Of a stretch of DNA of 64,000 nucleotides, positions 52,198 through 62,444 are shown one piece after another. This stretch comes from Flavipsychrobacter sp. (lineage in GTDB: Bacteria > Bacteroidota > Bacteroidia > Chitinophagales > Chitinophagaceae). Below the pieces are notes generated by a model. That model made no database searches. It saw only the letters and a list, made by a program, of their open reading frames with translations, and had not been told where the DNA came from. The stretch spans positions 434,001 through 498,000 of the forward strand of contig JAEUVX010000002.1 in NCBI GenBank assembly GCA_016786615.1. Direction: 5' to 3'. The first letter of the stretch is position 1; each line of letters begins with the position of its first letter. Position numbers and translations under genes: made by a program.

Positions 52198-52245
52198 TTT
52201 TGACCAATTAAGGCGTATCAATTGATACGCCTTAATTGGTCAAAA
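52198..52245. terminator. 48-bp perfect palindrome, bidirectional terminator
   Basis: Two 24-base arms meeting at 52221/52222, flanked by T and A runs suited to both directions. It begins 11 bp after the copy-2 stop and its right arm includes the last codons and stop of the convergent UbiA-like gene. Confidence 0.85.
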
Positions 52246-53071
52246 TAAGTACAGCATACAATAACATAACACCATCTACCAAACCCAGATAAGCTCTGTC
52301 TGAAGGGTGTTCTCTGATATATATCATTACCAGTTTTGCAACCAACACTGTAGCTATTTCTGCCACTAAACGCATCGGCAAAGGGTACCTAATATATTGT
52401 ATAATACTGCTCAGTAAAAAAATGAATAACGATATATCAATCAACACGTAACTCCTTCCTGCCCCAATCGTATTCGGAATTGTCCTGATGCTGTTTAATG
52501 CATCTCCCCGCATATCGCGCACATCAAACGCAATACATAACGCAAATAATAAACTTGCACGAATGACAACCTCAAATGGATAGTCTGCAATTGATTGATG
52601 CAAGTACACTATTGGCAATATACCGGTAGCTATCGTCCATACAGCAACAAGAATTATTATCTTCCCCCAACCATAATCCTTCAATCTGCTTTTCTTCAAA
52701 AATGGCAACAGCGGTAAAGAGTACATAAATGACAAAAGCCCCAGCACAAGACACCATTGCAATATAGCGACAGACAAAAACATTGCAGCATATAGTACCA
52801 TTAATGAACCTGCAACAATAAATATCGAATGCCAGAATTTATAATTAGCTGACCAATGCTTTGTATGATTACCCTCTGTGCTCCTCAATAAAAAATGAAG
52901 ATTATAAACAACCAAAGTGCTCCCGAATATAAACAGATGCAGCGATGTTATAGATACGGGAGTACTGTTCAGCAACAACTTTTCTGTAGCCATACACATA
53001 CCCGTTGCGCATGTAGCTGCAAATAAACTTGTAAACAGCACCCAATCTATCAGCTTAATAATGGCCTTCAT
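52232..53071 (-). CDS. UbiA-like integral membrane protein
   Basis: A 279-residue protein with about eight to nine hydrophobic helices, resembling UbiA-type prenyltransferases. The second Asp-rich motif is present (FDVRDMRGD, about residue 187), but the first motif (N/D-x3-D-x3-D) is not: that region reads VVYNLHFLLRS. Such half-motif UbiA relatives are seen in Bacteroidota; substrate unknown, activity uncertain. ATG 53071 is six bases after a TATTTTTG box that is also the U-tract of the upstream carboxylase terminator. Confidence 0.7.
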   Translation of the reverse strand: MKAIIKLIDWVLFTSLFAATCATGMCMATEKLLLNSTPVSITSLHLFIFGSTLVVYNLHFLLRSTEGNHTKHWSANYKFWHSIFIVAGSLMVLYAAMFLSVAILQWCLVLGLLSFMYSLPLLPFLKKSRLKDYGWGKIIILVAVWTIATGILPIVYLHQSIADYPFEVVIRASLLFALCIAFDVRDMRGDALNSIRTIPNTIGAGRSYVLIDISLFIFLLSSIIQYIRYPLPMRLVAEIATVLVAKLVMIYIREHPSDRAYLGLVDGVMLLYAVLILTN

Positions 53072-53077
53072 TACAAA

Positions 53078-53085
53078 CAAAAATA
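53078..53085 (-). promoter_or_regulatory. TATTTTTG overlapping a terminator, possible -7 box of the UbiA-like gene
   Basis: Exact -7 match formed by the U-tract of the hairpin at 53083-53106; six bases to the ATG. Same layout as queA/gmhA. Confidence 0.35.
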
Positions 53086-53106
53086 CGGCTGCCTGCGCAG
53101 CCGTAT
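53083..53106 (-). terminator. Terminator of the acyl-CoA carboxylase gene
   Basis: Ten-base stem ATACGGCTGC/GCAGCCGTAT with loop CTGC, followed on the minus strand by TTTTTG; 22 bp past the stop codon. Confidence 0.8.
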
Positions 53107-53128
53107 CAATATTATTAATAGTATTTTA

Positions 53129-54667
53129 TTACAGCGGGATATTACCATGCTTACGCTTAGGCATACTAACGGCTTTGTTCTCCAGCATTTTATATGCTTT
53201 TATAAGTTTAGCACGTGTTTCTGACGGCAGTATTACTTCGTCAATAAATCCACGAGCAGCAGCACCATACGGATTTGCAAACTTCTCCATATACTCCATT
53301 TCTTTCTCTTTCCATTTTGCTTCGTGGTCCGTAGCTTCTGCAATCTCTTTTTTGAAGATGATTTCAGCAGCACCTTTCGCACCCATTACTGCAATTTCTG
53401 CAGTAGGCCATGCATAGTTCAGATCTGCACCAATGTGTTTAGAGTTCATCACATCATACGCGCCGCCATAAGCCTTACGGGTAATAACTGTAACCTTAGG
53501 AACAGTAGCCTCGCTGAGTGCATACAACAGCTTTGCACCATTGGTAATGATACCATGCCATTCCTGGTCTGTACCCGGCAGGAAGCCCGGCACATCTACC
53601 AATACCAGCAGCGGAATATTAAATGCATCGCAGAAGCGCACAAAGCGCGCACCTTTCTTGCTTGAGTTAATATCTAATACACCTGCAAGAAAAGCAGGCT
53701 GATTAGCCACAACACCAACGCTGCGGCCACCAATACGGGCAAAACCTACAACGATGTTTTCAGCATATTCTTTATGTACTTCAAGGAAAGAATCAGTATC
53801 TACAACTTCTTCAATCACTTCTTTAATATCGTATGGCTGATTGGGGTTTTCAGGGATGATGCTATCCAGTTTTATACGCGTTTCATCCCCTGCTTCATAT
53901 GCATATACCGGAGCTTCTTCCTCACAGTTTTGCGGCATGTAGCTCAGCAAGCGTTTAATATGGTCTATACATTCCACCTCATTAGCAAGTGCGAAATGCG
54001 TAACACCCGATTTTGATGCATGCGTATGCGCTCCACCCAGTTCTTCGCTCGTTACAGTTTCGTGTGTTACAGTCTTAACCACGTTAGGACCTGTTACAAA
54101 CATGTAAGAAGTATTCTCAACCATCAGGATGAAGTCTGTGATAGCAGGTGAATAAACAGCACCACCTGCACATGGCCCCATGATAGCCGACAACTGCGGC
54201 ACAACACCTGATGATTTTACATTTCGATAGAATATATCTGCATATCCGCCCAAAGACACGACACCTTCCTGAATGCGGGCACCGCCACTGTCATTCAGGC
54301 CGATAACAGGAGCACCGTTCTGAATGGCAAGGTCCATTATTTTACAAATCTTCTCTGCATGTGTTTCCGAAAGACTGCCACCAAATACAGTAAAGTCTTG
54401 AGAATATACATATACCAGCCTGCCATTTACGGTACCAAAACCAGTAACAACACCATCGCCCGGGTATATTTCTTTTTCCATCCCGAAATCGCGGCTGCGG
54501 TGTTGTACAAACATGCCTATCTCCTCAAAAGAGCCTTCATCCAGCAACAGTTGCAGGCGCTCACGTGCAGTAAGCTTACCTTTCTTATGCTGGCTTTCTA
54601 TACGCTTTGCACCACCACCTTGCAGCGCTTCTTCTTGTTTACTTTTTAATACTGATACCTTATCCAT
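53129..54667 (-). CDS. Acyl-CoA carboxylase beta (carboxyltransferase) subunit
   Basis: Carboxyltransferase part of a biotin-dependent acyl-CoA carboxylase, most like propionyl-CoA or methylmalonyl-type PccB. The 512 residues form two crotonase-like domains: [21 protein letters not shown] and [21 protein letters not shown] in the first, [19 protein letters not shown] between, and [19 protein letters not shown] and [21 protein letters not shown] in the second, ending KHGNIPL. No biotin carrier or carboxylase subunit is adjacent. ATG 54667 matches the family; its promoter is at 54692-54722. Confidence 0.94.
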   Translation of the reverse strand: MDKVSVLKSKQEEALQGGGAKRIESQHKKGKLTARERLQLLLDEGSFEEIGMFVQHRSRDFGMEKEIYPGDGVVTGFGTVNGRLVYVYSQDFTVFGGSLSETHAEKICKIMDLAIQNGAPVIGLNDSGGARIQEGVVSLGGYADIFYRNVKSSGVVPQLSAIMGPCAGGAVYSPAITDFILMVENTSYMFVTGPNVVKTVTHETVTSEELGGAHTHASKSGVTHFALANEVECIDHIKRLLSYMPQNCEEEAPVYAYEAGDETRIKLDSIIPENPNQPYDIKEVIEEVVDTDSFLEVHKEYAENIVVGFARIGGRSVGVVANQPAFLAGVLDINSSKKGARFVRFCDAFNIPLLVLVDVPGFLPGTDQEWHGIITNGAKLLYALSEATVPKVTVITRKAYGGAYDVMNSKHIGADLNYAWPTAEIAVMGAKGAAEIIFKKEIAEATDHEAKWKEKEMEYMEKFANPYGAAARGFIDEVILPSETRAKLIKAYKMLENKAVSMPKRKHGNIPL

Positions 54668-54691
54668 CTCTCGGTTTTCAAAAATTGAGAA

Positions 54692-54722
54692 CAAACCTAA
54701 TGTAAAACAACCCAAACAACAA
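54692..54722 (-). promoter_or_regulatory. Promoter of the acyl-CoA carboxylase gene
   Basis: Minus strand TAGGTTTG (54699-54692), exact -7 box; TTG at 17 bp (54719-54717) or 20 bp (54722-54720). Confidence 0.55.
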
Positions 54723-54753
54723 CTATTTATAACAAGGTTTTACGCTTATAACA

Positions 54754-54784
54754 TTGTATCCTAGCATCTACTACAATAACTTTA
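54754..54784 (+). promoter_or_regulatory. Promoter of the TlpA-FUSC-AcpH run
   Basis: TTG (54754-54756), 20 bp, TAACTTTA (54777-54784, one mismatch), 14 bases before the ATG. Confidence 0.5.
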
Positions 54785-54798
54785 CTATAAACTGAGAC

Positions 54799-55281
54799 AT
54801 GAAATACATAGCTTTTATAATATTACTCATCGGTTCACTGCATACAAATGCGCAACAAATACAGGCATATAAGGCTGATGAACTGATGCAACGCATATCG
54901 AAAACTGACACATTTTATATAGTAAACTTTTGGGCTACATGGTGTGGGCCTTGTGTGAAGGAATTACCCCAGTTTACCAATCTTGCCGCGCAGTTTGCCG
55001 GAAGGCCTGTCAAAATCATCCTGATGAGCCTCGATTTTAAAGACGCTTACCCTAAGAAAGTGGCCGCATTTGTGCAAAAGAAAAAGTTGCAACACGAGGT
55101 TGTATGGCTGAATGAAACAAATGCCAATGAATTCATACCAAAAATAGATAACCGCTGGCAAGGTTCGATACCGGCAACGCTGCTTTATTATAAAAAGACG
55201 GAGTACACCAATTTTTTTGAAGGAACTATTACTGCCCAACAATTGCAATTACTCATCGAGAAACAACTCGCATTACAATAA
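54799..55281 (+). CDS. TlpA/ResA-like thioredoxin-fold protein
   Basis: A 160-residue exported thiol-disulfide protein: signal peptide KYIAFIILLIGSLHTNAQQ, then the active site NFWATWCGPCVKELPQF, followed by KIILMSLDFKDAYPKKVA and the cis-Pro loop GSIPATLLYY. Likely works in periplasmic disulfide reduction or cytochrome maturation; the partner is unknown. Separated by 3 bp from the FUSC gene, so co-transcribed. Confidence 0.9.
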   Translation: MKYIAFIILLIGSLHTNAQQIQAYKADELMQRISKTDTFYIVNFWATWCGPCVKELPQFTNLAAQFAGRPVKIILMSLDFKDAYPKKVAAFVQKKKLQHEVVWLNETNANEFIPKIDNRWQGSIPATLLYYKKTEYTNFFEGTITAQQLQLLIEKQLALQ

Positions 55282-55284
55282 ACA

Positions 55285-57456
55285 TTGCGTTTACTGCCAT
55301 CATATAAAACATTGACCAAACTTGTAGAACAGGAAACTTTCGAACCTGTTTTCAGTTGGGGCCTGCGCATGGCTATCGCAGCTATCGTACCTGTATTATG
55401 GGGGGTATACACCGGCAATACAGAAGATGCTACATGGATAGCACTTACAGCAGAAAGTATTTGCTGGGTTGAGCTGAAAGGCTCTTTCGGGCAAAGGCTA
55501 CGCATACTTACCGGCGGCGTAATACTTACTCTTTTCTTCGGATTGATTGGCAGCATAACAGGTGATTACATATGGCTCAGCTTGTTGTGTATGTTATTAG
55601 TTGGTTTCATTTCCGGTTTATTTAAAAACCTTGGCGACCGTGGCAGCGGACTTGCCATGAGCGTGTTTGTACTCTTTATAATCACTAACAATTACCCCAC
55701 TCATTCGTGGCAGGAAATACAACACCGTATGGAACTGATACTCACCGGTGGCCTATGGAATGCCATTGCAGGTATAGTAGCTGCACTATACACACCTGCC
55801 AAACAACCATATCGACGTACGATAGCTGTAATATGGAAAGGCATACATGGCCTTATAGAAACAGTTGCAAATGGTTGGGATGGTAATAGTGTACGCAGCA
55901 ATATCCGCGACATCTACCTGAAAGAAAAAGAAGTACGCATAGCTATTGACACCTCGCTGCACTTATATGAAGCCATGGCGCACCAAGCCAATAAAAAAGA
56001 TACGCACGAGTATGAATTGGCGCAGGTACGCAAGGCAACTGCTTTGGTTGCCACACATATCATAGCAATCAGCGAAGAACTGGAACAGGTTAACATTAAA
56101 GAAATCGACATCGCATTGCGCCTGAAAATCTATGCCGTGTTAAAATCACTGCAGCAAACCGTTGACCGGATGGCAGTATATGTGGTAAACCTGAAACCTG
56201 AAGAAGAACTGCTGTTATCATCACGTATCAGCAGGCTCGACAAATTGATAGTACTACTGAAAGAATATCCGATAGAAGAAGAAAACCCTAACTACCACCC
56301 TATAAAACGAGCCACACAATTGGCAGAAAGATGCACCAAGCTGATACAAAGCAGTATGGAACGCCTTGAAAAATCGGGAAGAGAATTACCCGTATTCCGT
56401 TCATACTCACTCATCAAAACCATTTTCATACTCCACCCGAAACACTGGGTACGCAACCTGCAATTATTATTCAATTTCAATACTTTCACAACCCGTTATG
56501 CCATACGTGCCGCAGTAGCAGCCACAATAGGCTTGTTTATCTCAAAATGGTTCAACATCAGCCATGGATATTGGATACCATTTACAACACTGCTGGTGCT
56601 GCAACCCTATTTTGGTGCAACTATCAAAAAAGCGATAGACCGTGTAGCAGGCACAGTTGCCGGAGGTGTGGCCGGGGGGCTTTTAATGGGCTTGCCTGCA
56701 GGTTTATATATCAAAGAAGCCGTATTATTTATCAGCTTCATCATGATGGTCTATTTTATTCATAAACGCTATGCTGTTGCTGTGTTCTTCATCACACTCA
56801 GCCTTGTAATGCTGTTTGATGTTGAAGGCACTCTCGATACTACCTTACTGATAACAAGAGGGCTATCTACCATAGGTGGCGCTACGTTGGCTATCATTGC
56901 CGGCTTTGCTTTATTACCACACTGGGATACTAAGTGGTTGCCCATACATTTATCGGACTGCATTACAGCAAACTATCAATATTTTACCACAACTTTTTAT
57001 TCAGACAGCAGGCTTGTAAACTGGACGAAGATGAAGCGACATGCAGAATCGAAAAACACCAATGCTTTCGACTCTTTCAACCGCTATATGCAGGAACCAA
57101 GCCTGAAAAGAAAAATAGTTTCTTTGTACTATCACATCATTACACACAATGTGCGCATCACCAGAGAATTAAATAATATCCATCTGGAAGAAGAGAACAG
57201 GCAAAATATCAATAATTCAATAAGCACCAATCAAAAAATAAAACTTCATACAGCATTGGTTTGGTTCAATAAAAACATACGATTAAACAATGCCATCAAT
57301 ACCGATAACCAAACCGTTATCATTGACAATGAACAACAATCGGGGTACAATATAGAGTTATCAGAATTACAGTTAATGTACCTCGACAGGCTGATTATTG
57401 AATTGAAAGCCATGTATACTGATATGCTGAAACTCGCTAATCGTGAAAAGGAATAA
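55285..57456 (+). CDS. FUSC-family inner-membrane protein (aromatic-acid-exporter-like)
   Basis: A 723-residue protein with the YccS/FUSC layout: an N-terminal membrane domain of about six helices (residues 25-170), a long cytoplasmic helical region, a second membrane domain (about 405-545; KWFNISHGYWIPFTTLLVLQ and FGATIKKAIDRVAGTVAGG are FUSC motifs), and a soluble tail. Related proteins are proposed exporters of aromatic acids. The first possible codon is TTG 55285, 3 bp after tlpA; no ATG precedes the first helix, so TTG (55285 or 55312) is likely but unsettled. AcpH follows 17 bp later. Confidence 0.82.
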   Translation: MRLLPSYKTLTKLVEQETFEPVFSWGLRMAIAAIVPVLWGVYTGNTEDATWIALTAESICWVELKGSFGQRLRILTGGVILTLFFGLIGSITGDYIWLSLLCMLLVGFISGLFKNLGDRGSGLAMSVFVLFIITNNYPTHSWQEIQHRMELILTGGLWNAIAGIVAALYTPAKQPYRRTIAVIWKGIHGLIETVANGWDGNSVRSNIRDIYLKEKEVRIAIDTSLHLYEAMAHQANKKDTHEYELAQVRKATALVATHIIAISEELEQVNIKEIDIALRLKIYAVLKSLQQTVDRMAVYVVNLKPEEELLLSSRISRLDKLIVLLKEYPIEEENPNYHPIKRATQLAERCTKLIQSSMERLEKSGRELPVFRSYSLIKTIFILHPKHWVRNLQLLFNFNTFTTRYAIRAAVAATIGLFISKWFNISHGYWIPFTTLLVLQPYFGATIKKAIDRVAGTVAGGVAGGLLMGLPAGLYIKEAVLFISFIMMVYFIHKRYAVAVFFITLSLVMLFDVEGTLDTTLLITRGLSTIGGATLAIIAGFALLPHWDTKWLPIHLSDCITANYQYFTTTFYSDSRLVNWTKMKRHAESKNTNAFDSFNRYMQEPSLKRKIVSLYYHIITHNVRITRELNNIHLEEENRQNINNSISTNQKIKLHTALVWFNKNIRLNNAINTDNQTVIIDNEQQSGYNIELSELQLMYLDRLIIELKAMYTDMLKLANREKE

Positions 57457-57473
57457 AGCCGTAGCTTAGCAAT

Positions 57474-58061
57474 ATGAATTATCTGGGGCACGCCTATTTG
57501 TCTTTCGGTAATGCCGAGGTACTCACGGGCAATATGATGGGCGACTATGTGAAGGGGAAACTGGCTTTAGCAAAATACCCGGAGAATATACAAAAGGGGC
57601 TGATGCTGCATCGTAAAATAGATAGCTTTACAGACGCTCATCCATCAAATCTGCGTGCAAAAGTTTGGTTCAGACAAGATTACGGTTTGTATTCAGGTGC
57701 TGTTTTAGATACGCTATATGACCATTTTCTTGCAAATGACCCCGCGCATTTCGCATCAGTAAAAGACTTATCCAACTTCGCGCAAGACACATATTCAAAA
57801 TTAGCAGCACACGAACATCATTTTCCCGATCAGTTTGCAAAAATGTTTCCGTACATGAGCGAACAGAACTGGCTTTATGGATACCGTACACTACAAGGTG
57901 TCAGGCAATCATTAGGAGGTTTATCGCGACGAGCCAAACATATGCCACCCATTGATAAGGCCTACAATATATTTATTACACAATTTTATCAGTTGAACCA
58001 ATGTTATTATGAATTTATGGATGACGTAGTTAAATTTGTTAAAGTTGAGTTAAGCCTGTAG
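57474..58061 (+). CDS. acpH: Acyl-carrier-protein phosphodiesterase-like protein (AcpH/DUF479)
   Basis: A 195-residue HD-related hydrolase. AcpH removes the phosphopantetheine arm from ACP in E. coli. Motifs: MNYLGHAYLSFGNAEVLTGN, MMGDYVKGKL, LMLHRKIDSFTDAHP and LDTLYDHFLANDP, the conserved His and Asp set. Third gene of the TlpA-FUSC-AcpH run. Substrate assignment follows the family and is not proven for Bacteroidota. Confidence 0.88.
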   Translation: MNYLGHAYLSFGNAEVLTGNMMGDYVKGKLALAKYPENIQKGLMLHRKIDSFTDAHPSNLRAKVWFRQDYGLYSGAVLDTLYDHFLANDPAHFASVKDLSNFAQDTYSKLAAHEHHFPDQFAKMFPYMSEQNWLYGYRTLQGVRQSLGGLSRRAKHMPPIDKAYNIFITQFYQLNQCYYEFMDDVVKFVKVELSL

Positions 58062-58080
58062 AATTGGTACTCCTGCATAG

Positions 58081-58088
58081 TATTTTTG
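58081..58088 (+). promoter_or_regulatory. Candidate -7 box of the serine hydrolase gene
   Basis: TATTTTTG, exact, 36 bases before ATG 58125; the only TTG upstream is at 14 bp, too close. Confidence 0.35.
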
Positions 58089-58124
58089 AACTGTTCGGTA
58101 TTTAGGTATTTTTTTAAATTAATC

Positions 58125-59321
58125 ATGCGCAAATTCTTTTTCCCATACATAGCTACTATACTATTATTTATAATTATCGTTGCCTGCAACTCGAAATCCG
58201 AACCTGTAAATGCTAAACCACGCGTACCGGATGATGTAAAAAAATTCGGCAGTATTAAGCTGAAATACGAAGACACTACACAACCTGAGTTCCGTAATAT
58301 GGTTCGCAGGCTTGATTCTTATTATGCTGTGCAAACAAGAGCGGGCTTTAACGGCAGTGTATTGGTTGGCTACAAAGGCAAAGTACTATACGAAAGATAT
58401 TATGGCATCGCGAATAGGGAAACAGGGCTGAAACTGAATCCGAACAGTGCTGTACAATTGGCATCTGTATCAAAAACATTTACAGCAGCGGCTATTCTAT
58501 GGTTGCATCAGCAGAAATACCTGAATATCGATGAAAAAGTAAAAACATACTTGCCTCAATTGCCCTACCCTGATGTTACAGTACGTATGTTGCTCAACCA
58601 TCGCTCAGGTATTCCCGACTATATCAAATGGGTACCCAGGTTCCGCAAAGACCATCGAACACCGATGACTAATGCTGATGTACTTGATATGTTTGCCAAA
58701 CACAGGCCGGCATTGGAGTCTCGCCCAAATACACGTTTCAAATATTGCAATAGTAATTATGCACTGCTGGCTTCTATAATAGAAGAGGTTATTGGTATGG
58801 GCTACGACGAGTTTATGCGTAAATATATTTTCGAACCTTTGGGTATGAAAAACACATTTGCCTATAACCCTTTCAAAGGCTTGCCTTATGGCAATAGCAT
58901 CAGCTACAAAGCCAGTTGGATAAAAGAGCCGGACATGTTTGCAGATGGTGTTTGGGGCGATAAAGGCATCTATAGTACAGTACAAGACATGTATCGTTGG
59001 GATCAATCTTTTTATAAAAACACTTTCCTGAACAACGAGACAATAGAGATGGCTTACGGCCCTTGCTCTTTCGAGAAACCGGGCGTTAAGAACTACGGTC
59101 TCGGTTGGCGTATGCTTTGCTATCCTGATGGCGATAAAATCATTTATCACAATGGCTGGTGGCATGGAAACAATACCGTGTTCTACCGCTTTATACAAGA
59201 CAATTTTACCATCGTCATTCTTGGTAATAAATACAATAGCGGCATATACAAACAAGCCCCTGTTATATACAGCATCTTAAAGAACACAGATGCTGATAAA
59301 GGATTTGATACAGAAGGATAA
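58125..59321 (+). CDS. Beta-lactamase-family serine hydrolase lipoprotein
   Basis: A 398-residue lipoprotein: signal RKFFFPYIATILLFIIIVAC with lipobox. The class C beta-lactamase/esterase fold has S-x-x-K in QLASVSKTFTAAAI, the Tyr motif in FKYCNSNYALLASIIEEV, and HNGWWHGNNT in place of K-T-G. It could be an esterase, D-amino-acid peptidase or penicillin-binding-like protein; no target is evident. ATG 58125 gives the clean lipobox; an upstream in-frame start (58086) would not. Ends in a strong terminator. Confidence 0.88.
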   Translation: MRKFFFPYIATILLFIIIVACNSKSEPVNAKPRVPDDVKKFGSIKLKYEDTTQPEFRNMVRRLDSYYAVQTRAGFNGSVLVGYKGKVLYERYYGIANRETGLKLNPNSAVQLASVSKTFTAAAILWLHQQKYLNIDEKVKTYLPQLPYPDVTVRMLLNHRSGIPDYIKWVPRFRKDHRTPMTNADVLDMFAKHRPALESRPNTRFKYCNSNYALLASIIEEVIGMGYDEFMRKYIFEPLGMKNTFAYNPFKGLPYGNSISYKASWIKEPDMFADGVWGDKGIYSTVQDMYRWDQSFYKNTFLNNETIEMAYGPCSFEKPGVKNYGLGWRMLCYPDGDKIIYHNGWWHGNNTVFYRFIQDNFTIVILGNKYNSGIYKQAPVIYSILKNTDADKGFDTEG

Positions 59322-59343
59322 TAACTATTATACATTTATACAC

Positions 59344-59383
59344 ATAATAATAAAGCCCCGAACTATCGGGGCTTTATTATTAT
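59344..59383. terminator. Bidirectional terminator between serine hydrolase and guaB
   Basis: Seventeen-base perfect stem with core AAAGCCCCG/CGGGGCTTT and 6-base loop, between the convergent stops at 59321 and 59401. Confidence 0.88.
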
Positions 59384-59400
59384 CATCATACAGTATGAAA

Positions 59401-60897
<1,497 letters not shown>

Positions 60898-61042
60898 TTA
60901 AAAAAACCGGCTATAATATTCGTTGATAGCATTATAAAACCCGCTACAGTATTGCATTTCAGCTTCGACCCACAATATTTAATGATAAAAATCAGAAACA
61001 CCTGCACAGGAAATTTTGTACTTTTCGTAAAATTCCCCCTTG

Positions 61043-62347
61043 ATGACACAGCACCCGCATCTGGCGTTTGAGACCCGTAGCAAACAGGAAGAATGGCAGT
61101 CTGAGGCCTTGGTAAAACTATTACATTATGTACAGGACAGGTCGCCATATTATCAGCGCCTGTTCAAGGAACATAATATTAATATCGCAAATATTAAAGG
61201 AGTAAAAGACATTGGCTACCTGCCTACAACCACCAAAGGAGACATGCAGGAACACAACTGGGAATTCCTTTGTGTGCCCACTACTGAAATAAAAGAATAT
61301 ACCGCAACATCAGGTACACTGGGCAGACCGGTTACTATAGCACTTACAGCAGGCGATCTTGACCGCCTTGCATATAACGAACAGCAATCTTTCCTTACCG
61401 CCGATGGCAAACCTGAAGATTGTTATCAACTCATGCTCACGCTCGACCGCCAGTTTATGGCAGGTATAGCCTACTATCAGGGCATCCGCAAACTGGGTGG
61501 CGCATTGGTACGCACAGGCCCTGGGCTACCTGCCATGCAGTGGGATACTATCTTCCGCCTGCAGAGCAACAGCATAGTGGCTGTACCGTCCTTTATGCTG
61601 AAGATGATAGAATATGCACAAGAACACCAGATAGACCTGCATCATACACCTGTCAAAAAAGCTATCTGCATCGGCGAAAGCCTGCGTGCAGCAGACTTTG
61701 AACTGAATGTACTGGGCAATAAGATATACAACGATTGGCCTATCAAATTCTATAGTACCTATGCATCTACCGAAATGCAAACAGCATTTACAGAATGTGG
61801 TGCAGGTATGGGTGGCCACGAAATACCTGATTTAATAATTCTGGAAATACTGAACGAGCATGGCGACCCGCTGCCTGCAGGGCAATATGGCGAGGTAACT
61901 ATTACTACACTTGGTGTAGAAGGTATGCCGCTGATACGCTACCGCACAGGCGATATCTGTACCTTCTACGAAACACAATGCAGCTGCGGCAGATACAGCC
62001 GCAGGCTTAGCCCTGTGCTTGGTCGCAAGCAGCAAATGATTAAGTACAAAGGCACTACAATCTATCCACCTGCGGTGTTCGATATACTCAACAATATTCC
62101 TTTCATTAAAGAATATGTTGTAGAAGTATTCACCAACGAATTGGGTACTGATGAACTGCGTATTCACATCAACACACCACTACCTGTAGATGATTGTGAA
62201 GCCAAACTAAAACCACTGCTGCAATCTAAACTGCGTGTGGCGCCGCTGCTCCACTTCCATAGCGGCAGCGAAATGCAGCAAATGCATTTTCCACCCAATA
62301 GCCGCAAGCAGGTGAAGTTTATGGATAACAGGAAGAGTGAGATATAA
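61043..62347 (+). CDS. Phenylacetate--CoA ligase-like adenylate-forming enzyme
   Basis: A 434-residue member of the PaaK family. Adenylate-forming motifs: TATSGTLGRPVTIALT (ATP loop), YSTYASTEMQTAFTECG (A5), RYRTGDICTFYE (A7 hinge Asp) and KQQMIKYKGTTIYP (A8 region). A CSCGRYSRR segment could hold a structural metal. PaaK itself activates phenylacetate, but no other paa gene is near; in Bacteroidota these ligases are often found alone, so the acid is unknown. ATG 61043 directly follows a TTG. Divergent from guaB. Confidence 0.87.
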   Translation: MTQHPHLAFETRSKQEEWQSEALVKLLHYVQDRSPYYQRLFKEHNINIANIKGVKDIGYLPTTTKGDMQEHNWEFLCVPTTEIKEYTATSGTLGRPVTIALTAGDLDRLAYNEQQSFLTADGKPEDCYQLMLTLDRQFMAGIAYYQGIRKLGGALVRTGPGLPAMQWDTIFRLQSNSIVAVPSFMLKMIEYAQEHQIDLHHTPVKKAICIGESLRAADFELNVLGNKIYNDWPIKFYSTYASTEMQTAFTECGAGMGGHEIPDLIILEILNEHGDPLPAGQYGEVTITTLGVEGMPLIRYRTGDICTFYETQCSCGRYSRRLSPVLGRKQQMIKYKGTTIYPPAVFDILNNIPFIKEYVVEVFTNELGTDELRIHINTPLPVDDCEAKLKPLLQSKLRVAPLLHFHSGSEMQQMHFPPNSRKQVKFMDNRKSEI

Positions 62348-62387
62348 GCACTCTTATAGTGCTATAAACAAAACCTTTAGATAAAAA

Positions 62388-62418
62388 TTTGGCAGTATTA
62401 TTTCTCACCGTACATTTG
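62388..62418 (+). promoter_or_regulatory. Promoter of the TetR gene
   Basis: TTTG (62388-62391), 19 bp, TACATTTG (62411-62418): full consensus in both elements. Confidence 0.65.
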
Positions 62419-62420
62419 TG

Positions 62421-62436
62421 GAGTGATTAGTCAATC
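62421..62436. promoter_or_regulatory. Candidate TetR operator at the TetR promoter
   Basis: GAGTGATTAGTCAATC, just after the -7 box at the expected start site. It contains the inverted repeat TGATT/AATCA and shares 14 of 16 bases with the element at 63024 before the SDR gene. Confidence 0.5.
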
Positions 62437-62444
62437 ATAAAATA

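Noticed and set aside
61043..62347. Part of a phenylacetate degradation (paa) cluster
   Set aside because: No paaABCDE or other pathway gene is adjacent, so the PaaK-like ligase is left without a substrate.
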